The notes beneath the pieces are model-generated. The model made no database searches. It saw only the letters and a program-made list of their open reading frames with translations, and was not told the DNA's origin. Shown piece after piece: positions 5,927 through 11,913 of a stretch of 11,913 nucleotides of DNA. Within the stretch, counting starts at the first letter, position 1. Each line of letters begins with the position of its first letter. The stretch comes from an uncultured Anaerosacchariphilus sp. (GTDB lineage: Bacteria > Bacillota > Clostridia > Lachnospirales > Lachnospiraceae): contig CAKRTY010000019.1 of NCBI GenBank assembly GCA_934402125.1, positions 1 to 11,913 of the forward strand. The letters are read 5' to 3'. Position numbers and translations under genes: made by a program.

Positions 5927-6877
5927 GTGAAGAAACCCCTGATTATCCTGACCGGCCCCACCGCCGTCGGAAAAACTAAATTATCGATCCGCCTGGCCAG
6001 GGCTGTGGATGGAGAAATCATTTCCGCCGACTCGATGCAGGTCTACCGCCGCATGGATATCGGATCGGCCAAGATCCGCCCGGAGGAGATGGAGGGGATT
6101 CCCCATCATCTGATCGATGTGCTGGAGCCGGAAGAGGACTTCAATGTGGTACGTTTTCAGGAGCTGGCCCGGGCGGCTATGGAAGAAATCTGGAGCCGGG
6201 GGCATATTCCGATTCTCACGGGAGGAACCGGATTCTATATCCAGGCCCTGCTTTACGATATCGATTTTACAGAAAATGAAGAGGGAACCGGCGTCCGCGA
6301 AGAGCTGGAGGCTCTGGCGGCAGCAGAGGGACCGGAGCGTTTCCATGCCAGGCTGGCCCTGGTGGATCCGAAGGCCGCGGAGGAGATTCACGCCAACAAT
6401 GTGAAGCGGGTGATCCGCGCCCTGGAATATTATCAGCTGACCGGACAGCGTATCTCAGAGCACAATGAGGAGCAGCGGGAAAAGGAATCCCCGTACTGCT
6501 TCGCCTATTTTGTCCTGAATGACGAGCGATCCAGGCTTTACGAGCGCATCGACCAGAGAGTGGACGAGATGCTGAAGGCCGGTCTGGTGGAGGAAGTAAA
6601 GCGGCTGAAGGAAGAAGGCTGTAAGCGGGGTATGGTATCCATGCAGGGACTGGGCTACAAAGAAATCCTGGATTATCTGGACGGCTCGGTTTCCCTGGAG
6701 GAGGCTGTACGGATTCTGAAACGGGATACCCGCCATTTTGCCAAGCGTCAGCTCACCTGGTTTAAACGGGAGCGGGACGTCATCTGGGTAGAAAAGCCGG
6801 AGTATGGCTATGACGATGAAAAAATGCTTGCATTTATGCTGAAAATATGGAGAGAAAAAGGAGTAACAGAAGAATGA
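5927..6877 (+). CDS. miaA: tRNA dimethylallyltransferase
   Basis: This gene encodes 316 aa from GTG at 5927, the normal length for MiaA. The enzyme transfers a dimethylallyl group from DMAPP to N6 of A37 in tRNAs that read codons starting with U, forming i6A, which supports codon-anticodon pairing in the cytoplasm. Visible motifs are the P-loop GPTAVGKT at 10-17, DSMQVYR at 35-41 with the probable catalytic Asp35, HHLIDV at 60-65, GGTGFYI at 99-105, and the C-terminal QLTWFKRE near 275-282. The gene has its own promoter 36 bp upstream and starts an operon. In many Clostridia it follows mutS-mutL, but here an ABC transporter operon and two terminators lie upstream. Its TGA overlaps the ATG of the next gene by 4 bp, indicating translational coupling. 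Confidence 0.97.
   Translation: MKKPLIILTGPTAVGKTKLSIRLARAVDGEIISADSMQVYRRMDIGSAKIRPEEMEGIPHHLIDVLEPEEDFNVVRFQELARAAMEEIWSRGHIPILTGGTGFYIQALLYDIDFTENEEGTGVREELEALAAAEGPERFHARLALVDPKAAEEIHANNVKRVIRALEYYQLTGQRISEHNEEQREKESPYCFAYFVLNDERSRLYERIDQRVDEMLKAGLVEEVKRLKEEGCKRGMVSMQGLGYKEILDYLDGSVSLEEAVRILKRDTRHFAKRQLTWFKRERDVIWVEKPEYGYDDEKMLAFMLKIWREKGVTEE
6857..6863 (+). promoter_or_regulatory. RBS inside the end of miaA that fixes the next start
   Basis: AAAGGAG at 6857-6863 lies 10 nt before ATG at 6874. It excludes the in-frame ATG at 6847, which sits upstream of it and would add nine basic residues (MERKRSNRR) absent from the family. Confidence 0.75.
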
Positions 6878-8157
6878 CAGAGACAGAAATGATGTACCGG
6901 GAGCTGGGAATCAGCCCGGCCGTATACGCATTTGGACAGGAGATAGAAAAGGGCCTGAAGGAGCGCTTTGACGCCATCGATGAGACAGCGGAATACAACC
7001 AGCTGAAGGTGGTGGGAGCCATGCAGAAGAACCGGGTGGAGGCAGCCTGCTTCGCGGCCACCAGCGGTTACGGTTATAACGATCTGGGAAGAGATAAGCT
7101 GGAGGAGGTATACGCTGCCGCGTTCCATGCGGAGGCAGCCCTTGTGCGTCCCCAGATCGCCTGTGGAACCCATGCGCTGGCAGTGGCTCTGTCCGGAAAC
7201 TTACGTCCCGGAGACGAGCTGCTCTCCCCGGTCGGAAAGCCCTATGATACCCTGGAGGAGGTTATCGGAATCCGCCCCTCCAATGGCTCTCTGGCTGAGT
7301 ATGGCGTGACCTACCGCCAGGTGGATCTGAAAGAGGATGGAAGCTTCGATTATCCGGCCATTGAGGCGGCGCTGAACGAGTGCACCAGACTGGTGACGAT
7401 TCAGCGTTCCAAGGGCTATCAGACCCGCCCGACTCTGTCGGTAAAGCGTATCGGCGAGCTCATTGCCTTCATTAAAGAAAGAAAACCGGACGTGATCTGC
7501 ATGGTAGACAACTGTTACGGCGAGTTTGTAGAGCGGATAGAGCCCACAGATGTGGGAGCGGATCTCTGTGTGGGATCCCTGATTAAGAATCCGGGCGGCG
7601 GACTGGCGCCCATCGGCGGCTATATCGTCGGAAAAGAACAGTATGTGGAAAATGCGGCTTACCGCCTGACCTCTCCGGGTCTCGGTAAGGAGGTAGGCGC
7701 TTCCCTGGGCGTTATGACCAGCTTTTATCAGGGCTTTTTCCTGGCACCGACCGTTACGGCAGCGGCGCTGAAGGGCGCGATTTTTGCAGCCAATATTTAC
7801 GAAAAGCTGGGGTACGCAGTGGTGCCGGACAGCAGGGAGAGCCGTCACGATATTATCCAGGCGGTTACCTTCGGAAAGCCCGAGGGCGTCATCGCCTTCT
7901 GTCAGGGAATTCAGGCGGCAGCGCCGGTGGACAGCTATGTGACGCCGGAGCCGTGGGCTATGCCGGGCTATGACAGCGACGTGATTATGGCGGCGGGAGC
8001 CTTTGTACAGGGATCTTCCATTGAGCTTTCCGCGGACGGACCCATCAAACCGCCCTACGCAGTGTATTTCCAGGGTGGACTGACCTGGCCCCACGCAAAG
8101 CTGGGCATTCTGATGTCCCTGCAGAAAATGGTGGACGCGGGACTGGTACAGCTGTAA
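6874..8157 (+). CDS. PLP-dependent methionine gamma-lyase family protein (PF06838, aluminium-resistance type)
   Basis: This gene encodes 427 aa from the ATG at 6874, overlapping the miaA stop (ATGA). It belongs to the fold-type I PLP enzymes of the family annotated as methionine gamma-lyase or aluminium resistance protein, related to B. subtilis YnbB, which is also encoded near miaA. Key features are SGYGYND at 64-70, the cofactor-phosphate region RPQIACGTHA (92-101), the likely PLP-nitrogen aspartate in VDNCYGE (Asp212), and the likely Schiff-base lysine Lys238 in GSLIKNPGGG. The C-terminal domain carries TPEPWAMPGYDSDV and PPYAVYFQGGLTW. It is complete and cytoplasmic. C-S lyase activity is the family expectation, but the physiological substrate is not established, and the link to tRNA modification comes only from gene order. 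The stop overlaps the RBS of the next gene. Confidence 0.9.
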   Translation: MTETEMMYRELGISPAVYAFGQEIEKGLKERFDAIDETAEYNQLKVVGAMQKNRVEAACFAATSGYGYNDLGRDKLEEVYAAAFHAEAALVRPQIACGTHALAVALSGNLRPGDELLSPVGKPYDTLEEVIGIRPSNGSLAEYGVTYRQVDLKEDGSFDYPAIEAALNECTRLVTIQRSKGYQTRPTLSVKRIGELIAFIKERKPDVICMVDNCYGEFVERIEPTDVGADLCVGSLIKNPGGGLAPIGGYIVGKEQYVENAAYRLTSPGLGKEVGASLGVMTSFYQGFFLAPTVTAAALKGAIFAANIYEKLGYAVVPDSRESRHDIIQAVTFGKPEGVIAFCQGIQAAAPVDSYVTPEPWAMPGYDSDVIMAAGAFVQGSSIELSADGPIKPPYAVYFQGGLTWPHAKLGILMSLQKMVDAGLVQL

Positions 8158-8168
8158 GGAGAAGAAGG

Positions 8169-9392
8169 ATGAAAAAGGTTCTGATTGTGGGAGGCGGAGC
8201 CTCCGGGCTGATGGCGGCCATCGGCGCTGCCCGGTGCGGGGCAAAGGTGACACTGCTGGAGAAAAACAGACAGGTGGGAAAGAAAATACTGGTGACCGGA
8301 AATGGCCGCTGCAACCTGACCAACCGGGATCAGAGCCTGTCCCATTACCGAAGCGCGGACCCCTCCTTTGTGGAGCATGTTCTTAGCCGGGTTGGCATGG
8401 AAGATACCCTGGAGCTTTTGAAGAAAATGGGAATTTTTACCAAAGACAGGAACGGCTATCTCTATCCCTACAGCGATCAGGCGGCCGCAGTGTCGGAGGC
8501 GCTTCGTCTGGAGGCGGAGCATCTGGGCGTGAAGATGGCCCTGAATACAGAGGCGCGGGATGTGACCCGGAATCCGGAGGGCCTCCTGGTGGAGACGGAA
8601 GGGTGGAGCTATCCGGCAGACGCCGTGATTCTCACCTGTGGCTCCAAGGCGGCTCCGGAGACCGGATCCGACGGCGCGGGCTATGGTTTCGCGAAGAAGC
8701 TGGGACACCGGGTGATCCCGCCGCTTCCGGCGCTGGTACAGCTTCGCTGCAGGGAAAAATTCTTTGAAAAGCTGGCGGGGGTCCGTATGGACGCTCAGGT
8801 GGAGCTCTATGCCGACGGGGAATGGCTGGCTTCTGACCGGGGCGAGGTACAGTTTACCAAGAACGGAATCTCCGGCATTCCGGTTTTCCAGGTGAGCCGC
8901 TATGCGGTGCGGGCCCTTGCGCAGGGCAGTCAGGTCCGCGGACAGCTGAACCTGATGCCGGTCTTTGAAGAGGCAGAGTTCCGGACCTTCTTAAAAGAAC
9001 GGATAGAGAACAACGCCTATAAAACCGGCGAGCAGTTTCTGACCGGTCTTCTGCCGGCAAAGGTGAGCGCCTGTGTGCTGGAACGAAGCGGTCTGGGAAA
9101 AACGAAAAAGAAGGCGGGGGACTGGAGCCGGGAAGAGGCAGAACGGTTAAGCCGGGCGATTCGGTGCTTTGAGACAGAGATTACGGGAAGCGGTGATTTC
9201 TCCCAGGCGCAGGTCTGCTCCGGCGGTGTGGATTTGCGGGAACTGAACCCGGAGACCATGGAATCCCGGAAGGTGCCGGGACTCTATCTGGCGGGAGAGC
9301 TGCTGGATGTGGACGGCGCCTGCGGCGGCTACAATCTGCAATGGGCCTTCAGCAGCGGCTGGCTGGCGGGAACCAGCGCGGCGGCAGAATAA
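8169..9392 (+). CDS. FAD-dependent oxidoreductase, HI0933/YhiN/BaiN family (PF03486)
   Basis: This gene encodes 407 aa, the usual family length, from an ATG at 8169 with AAGGAG at 8156-8161, 11 bp after the PLP enzyme. The N-terminal Rossmann FAD site is VLIVGGGASGLMAA (4-17), followed by the family motif LVTGNGRCNLTN (41-52). A central insertion domain spans about 190-340. The C-terminal FAD-contacting segment is GGVDLREL (352-359) and GLYLAGELLDVDGACGGYN (371-389). Automated labels include aminoacetone oxidase family FAD-binding enzyme. A Clostridium scindens member, BaiN, was reported to act on bile-acid intermediates, but the family is nearly ubiquitous and the sequence gives no reason to assign that substrate here. 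The protein is soluble, with no signal peptide. The real reaction and electron partner are unknown. Confidence 0.88.
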   Translation: MKKVLIVGGGASGLMAAIGAARCGAKVTLLEKNRQVGKKILVTGNGRCNLTNRDQSLSHYRSADPSFVEHVLSRVGMEDTLELLKKMGIFTKDRNGYLYPYSDQAAAVSEALRLEAEHLGVKMALNTEARDVTRNPEGLLVETEGWSYPADAVILTCGSKAAPETGSDGAGYGFAKKLGHRVIPPLPALVQLRCREKFFEKLAGVRMDAQVELYADGEWLASDRGEVQFTKNGISGIPVFQVSRYAVRALAQGSQVRGQLNLMPVFEEAEFRTFLKERIENNAYKTGEQFLTGLLPAKVSACVLERSGLGKTKKKAGDWSREEAERLSRAIRCFETEITGSGDFSQAQVCSGGVDLRELNPETMESRKVPGLYLAGELLDVDGACGGYNLQWAFSSGWLAGTSAAAE

Positions 9393-9404
9393 AGGAGAGA
9401 ATGT

Positions 9405-11024
9405 ATGATACGAATCAGTCAGATCAAGCTTCCCACAGGACACGACGGGCTGGCGCTTGTTCAGGCGGCTGCTAGGGAGCTGAAGGTATCTTCTGATAAA
9501 ATAGAGCAGCTGACCATTCAGAAAAAGTCTGTAGACGCCAGGAAGAAACCGATTTCCTACGTGTATACGGTCGATGTGAAGCTGAAAGGCGAGGAGAAGC
9601 TGCTGAAGAAGCTTCATAACCGGAATGTGACGGCGGCGGTAAAGAAGGCCTATCATTTTCCGGAGCCGGGCAGGGAAAAGCTGCCGCACCGTCCGGTTAT
9701 CGTGGGAACGGGACCTGCGGGCCTGTTCTGCGGGCTAATGCTGGCCCGGGCAGGATACCGGCCCATTTTGCTGGAGCGGGGAGAGACGGCCAGAAAGCGG
9801 AAGGAGACGGTGGATCGTTTCTGGGGCGGCGGCGCTCTGAATCTCCATTCCAACGTGCAGTTCGGCGAAGGCGGGGCAGGAACCTTCTCAGACGGGAAGC
9901 TGAATACCCTGGTCAAGGATCCGGAGGGAAGAGGACGGCTGGTGCTCCAGACCTTTGTACAGGCCGGAGCGCCGGAGGAGATTCTCTACTGGAATAAGCC
10001 CCATCTGGGCACCGATGTGCTTATTGGCGTGGTGGAGCATATCCGGCAGGAGATCGAAGATCTGGGCGGTCAGGTGTATTTTGATACCCAGCTTGTGGAT
10101 ATCGAGATCCGGGACGGACAGGTCTGCGGCGTGTATACAAGAAAAAGCGGGGAACCGGAGAGCGAGGCCTCTTATCTGGAGACAGAGGTGCTGGTGCTGG
10201 CCATCGGTCACAGCGCCCGGGATACCTTTGCCATGCTCCGGGATCGGAAGATCCCCATGGAGCGGAAGGCCTTTGCGGTGGGCGTGCGGATTGAGCATCC
10301 CCAGGAGCTGATCAATGTGAGCCAGTATGGGGAGCATTATCCCGATGAGCTTCCAACGGCAGCCTACAAGGTGACCCGGAAGGTCGGCGGGGATCGGGGC
10401 GTCTATTCCTTCTGTATGTGTCCCGGCGGCTATGTGGTCAACGCTTCCTCTGAGGAGGGAGGACTGGCGGTGAACGGTATGAGTTATCAGGCCCGGGACG
10501 GCCGCAACGCCAACAGCGCCATGATTGTGACTGTGCGTCCGGAGGATTTTGGCGGAGAGGATTTACTTTCCGGTGTGGAATTCCAGAGAAAGCTGGAGCG
10601 GGCGGCCTTTGCGGCAGGCGGCGGCAAGGTGCCGGTCCAGCTTCTGGGAGATTTCTGCCGGGGGCAGTTAAGCACCGGTCTTGGCGGGGTGGAACCCTGT
10701 ATTAAGGGTGCCTGGGAGTTTGGCGATGTGCGGGGGATTTTCCCGGAATATCTGTCGGCGGCTCTTGAGGAGGGTATCCTGGGCTGCGAGCATCTGATTT
10801 CCGGTTTTTCCCGGGCAGACGCGGTATTATCCGGCGTGGAAAGCCGGACCTCCTCTCCGGTGCGGATTCTGAGAGGAGAACGGTCAGAAAGTCCGGTGAA
10901 GGGACTATACCCCTGCGGAGAGGGCGCGGGCTATGCGGGAGGTATCACCTCGGCGGCCATGGACGGCGTCCGGACGGCAGAGGCGATTGCAGGAAAATAC
11001 AGTCGAAATCCGGCGACATCTTAA
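9405..11024 (+). CDS. FAD-dependent dehydrogenase-like protein, COG2509 type
   Basis: This gene encodes 539 aa from an ATG at 9405 behind AAAGGAGA (9391-9398), 12 bp after the previous flavoprotein. Residues 1-95 form a basic alpha/beta N-terminal domain typical of this family and of no known role (KKPISYVYTVDVKL at 47-60). The Rossmann FAD motif is VIVGTGPAGLFCG (98-110) with the ERGE acidic end near 124. Then come the family hallmarks GGGALNLHSNVQFGEGG (141-157) and TFSDGKLNT (160-168), GHSARDTFAML in the middle, and the C-terminal FAD segment GLYPCGEGAGYAGG (500-513). The family is uncharacterised, and its reaction and electron acceptor are unknown. It ends an apparent miaA-led operon. A T8 run follows directly, with only a weak stem. 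Being next to a second, unrelated-type flavoprotein is notable. Confidence 0.88.
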   Translation: MIRISQIKLPTGHDGLALVQAAARELKVSSDKIEQLTIQKKSVDARKKPISYVYTVDVKLKGEEKLLKKLHNRNVTAAVKKAYHFPEPGREKLPHRPVIVGTGPAGLFCGLMLARAGYRPILLERGETARKRKETVDRFWGGGALNLHSNVQFGEGGAGTFSDGKLNTLVKDPEGRGRLVLQTFVQAGAPEEILYWNKPHLGTDVLIGVVEHIRQEIEDLGGQVYFDTQLVDIEIRDGQVCGVYTRKSGEPESEASYLETEVLVLAIGHSARDTFAMLRDRKIPMERKAFAVGVRIEHPQELINVSQYGEHYPDELPTAAYKVTRKVGGDRGVYSFCMCPGGYVVNASSEEGGLAVNGMSYQARDGRNANSAMIVTVRPEDFGGEDLLSGVEFQRKLERAAFAAGGGKVPVQLLGDFCRGQLSTGLGGVEPCIKGAWEFGDVRGIFPEYLSAALEEGILGCEHLISGFSRADAVLSGVESRTSSPVRILRGERSESPVKGLYPCGEGAGYAGGITSAAMDGVRTAEAIAGKYSRNPATS

Positions 11025-11045
11025 GAGAACTTTAGGATTTTTTTT
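11006..11045 (+). terminator. Weak terminator-like structure at the end of the flavoprotein operon
   Basis: AAATCC (11006-11011, inside the last codons) can pair with GGATTT (11035-11040) across 23 nt that include the self-complementary TCTTAAGA. A run of eight T follows (11038-11045). The stem is short and AT-rich, so termination is probably inefficient. Confidence 0.35.
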
Positions 11046-11046
11046 G

Positions 11047-11075
11047 TATACAAGAGAAAGCCTTTGTGCTATTAT
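11047..11075 (+). promoter_or_regulatory. Candidate extended -10 promoter for the DUF4321-radC pair
   Basis: TATACA (11047-11052, 4 of 6 to TTGACA), a 17-bp spacer and TATTAT (11070-11075, 5 of 6) are preceded by TGC (11067-11069), an extended -10 element. The start would fall near 11082, inside the small palindrome GTGAT-A-ATCAC (11081-11091), leaving a leader of about 28 nt. Confidence 0.5.
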
Positions 11076-11109
11076 AAAATGTGATAATCACGAAAGACGG
11101 AGGGGTGTT

Positions 11110-11361
11110 ATGAGATCAAAAAACGGCTGGGTGCTGCTGGTGATGCTGCTTTCCGGCATTGTACTGGGAGGCTTCATCGGAATGCTGACCGCCAATGTAT
11201 CAGGCCTTAGCTGGCTGAATTACGGGCAGAGCTTCGGACTGGAAAATCCGATTGTACTGGATCTGGGTCTCCTGGTTCTGACCTTCGGTCTGACGATACA
11301 GATATCCATTGCCAGTATCATCGGCGTGGTGCTTGCGATTATTATCTACCGGAAGCTGTAA
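11110..11361 (+). CDS. Small two-helix membrane protein, DUF4321 family
   Basis: This gene encodes 83 aa from an ATG at 11110 with GGAGGGG at 11099-11105. An in-frame read from further upstream would run through the end of the flavoprotein gene in another frame and is not real. Two hydrophobic segments are clear: residues about 6-29 (WVLLVMLLSGIVLGGFIGML) and about 55-80 (LVLTFGLTIQISIASIIGVV). Between them lies the family signature WLNYGQSFGL (35-44), then LDLGLL. The C-terminus is basic (YRKL), so both ends are probably cytoplasmic. The length is normal for DUF4321. The family is found in Clostridia near radC and often near the mre cell-shape genes. The function is unknown, and the link with envelope or division genes is inferred from gene order only. 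Confidence 0.88.
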   Translation: MRSKNGWVLLVMLLSGIVLGGFIGMLTANVSGLSWLNYGQSFGLENPIVLDLGLLVLTFGLTIQISIASIIGVVLAIIIYRKL

Positions 11362-11421
11362 AAGGCTCCGAAAAGGTTGTACTGCCGCGATTCGCTGCCT
11401 GGAGAGCAGAAAGGAACGGGA

Positions 11422-11913
11422 ATGAATACAACCACAACCATGAAGGAATTATACAGGGAAGAGCGTCCCTATGAAAAATGCCTGCAGGCCGGAGCAGGAG
11501 CGCTTTCCGATACGGAGCTTCTGGCCGTGATTATGCGGACCGGGACCTGCGGGGAAAATGCCTGTCAGCTGGCGGGAAGAGTTTTGAGCCTGCCGGGCTA
11601 CCAGGGACTGAAGGGTCTGAACCGGATTCCCCTGGAGCGCCTGATGAAGCTTAAGGGCATTGGAAATGTAAAAGCCGTACAACTAAAATGTGTGGCGGAG
11701 CTGGCGGCCCGGATGTCCCGGGCAGAGGCGGCGGAGCGTCTCTGCTTTGACGCGCCGGAGACGGTGGCGGATTATTTCATGGAGGATCTGCGCTACGCGG
11801 AGCAGGAACAGCTGCATACGCTGTTTCTGAATACGAAAAACGGGCTTCTGAAGGAAAAACTTTTGTTTCAGGGAACGGTCAATGCTTCTCTGGTTTCACC
11901 CAGGGAGATTTTC
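11422..11913 (+). CDS. radC: RadC/UPF0758 JAB-domain protein, N-terminal part (3'-truncated by window edge)
   Basis: The first 164 codons are present, open to the right edge with no stop. The ATG at 11422 has AAAGGA at 11410-11415. A second ATG at 11440 (MKELYREERP) is the more common family start, but the first has the better RBS. Residues about 7-35 hold the conserved EERPYEKCLQAGAGALSDTELLA. The helix-hairpin-helix region LKGIGNVKAVQL is at 77-88. The JAB/MPN domain begins near 108, with LFLNTKNGLLKE and GTVNASLVSPREIF. The metal-binding HxH...D segment would lie just beyond the window, so catalytic integrity cannot be judged. Despite its name, a role in DNA repair is not firmly supported and the molecular function is uncertain. 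It lies 60 bp after the DUF4321 gene, and I see neither a promoter nor a terminator in that gap. Confidence 0.92.
   Translation, partial: MNTTTTMKELYREERPYEKCLQAGAGALSDTELLAVIMRTGTCGENACQLAGRVLSLPGYQGLKGLNRIPLERLMKLKGIGNVKAVQLKCVAELAARMSRAEAAERLCFDAPETVADYFMEDLRYAEQEQLHTLFLNTKNGLLKEKLLFQGTVNASLVSPREIF

Noticed and set aside
5605..5979. 124-codon + strand frame spanning the intergenic hairpins
   Set aside because: It starts inside the ATPase gene in another frame, crosses two terminators and the miaA promoter, and has no motif.
6847..6873. Earlier ATG for the PLP enzyme
   Set aside because: It lies upstream of the AAAGGAG site and adds a basic tail not expected in the family.
7201..8253. 350-codon antisense frame on the - strand
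   Set aside because: It covers the clearly real PLP enzyme gene, has no RBS or recognisable domain, and is Arg/His/Ser-rich like other shadows.
8169..9392. Bile-acid 7-dehydroxylation gene (baiN) as a functional call
   Set aside because: The protein is in the same family, but there are no other bai genes in the window and the family is nearly universal in bacteria.
10933..11109. Long upstream extension of the DUF4321 frame
   Set aside because: It overlaps the flavoprotein gene in another frame and crosses the T8 run. The RBS and family length support ATG at 11110.

Overview
The window is about 11.9 kb of densely coding, moderately GC-rich DNA with every gene on the + strand. It looks chromosomal and comes from a Clostridia-type Firmicute, most likely a Lachnospiraceae gut anaerobe. 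This rests on strong AGGAGG-type ribosome binding sites, frequent GTG starts, sigma-A-like promoters, a DUF5717/DUF5716-like gene pair (a family pairing I associate with Lachnospiraceae), and the order miaA - PF06838 PLP enzyme - flavoproteins - DUF4321 - radC. I see no phage, transposase, CRISPR, tRNA or rRNA sequence. The species assignment is inference.

Region 1 (1-3164) is a three-gene operon of unknown function. It contains the C-terminal part of a large helical protein (DUF5717-like), a compact divergent Hsp70/actin-fold protein (DUF5716-like), and a TPR protein. The Hsp70-like protein keeps a recognisable nucleotide-binding scaffold and a substrate-binding-domain-like beta region. Its second phosphate loop has lost the usual acidic and glycine residues, and it has no helical lid. 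A pseudo-ATPase Hsp70 with a TPR partner and a large scaffold suggests an undescribed chaperone- or assembly-like complex. This is the best candidate for a new system here.

Region 2 (3172-5702) is an amino-acid-type ABC importer operon (lipoprotein binding protein, permease, ATPase) with a near-consensus extended -10 promoter, a perfect 15-bp palindrome in its leader and a strong intrinsic terminator. The binding protein lacks the arginine that normally holds the ligand alpha-carboxylate.

Region 3 (5698-5926) is the only sizeable intergenic stretch. It carries a 17-bp inverted repeat, a compound GC-rich stem and an 11-bp terminator-like palindrome, followed directly by the miaA promoter. It may be a dispersed repeat element or a small structured RNA.

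Region 4 (5927-11024) is an apparent operon: miaA (tRNA i6A37 synthesis), a PLP enzyme of the methionine gamma-lyase/aluminium-resistance family that overlaps miaA by 4 bp, and two flavoproteins, one BaiN/YhiN-like and one of the COG2509 type. Region 5 (11025-11913) holds a weak terminator, a candidate promoter, a small two-helix DUF4321 membrane protein and the first 164 codons of radC, which runs off the right edge.
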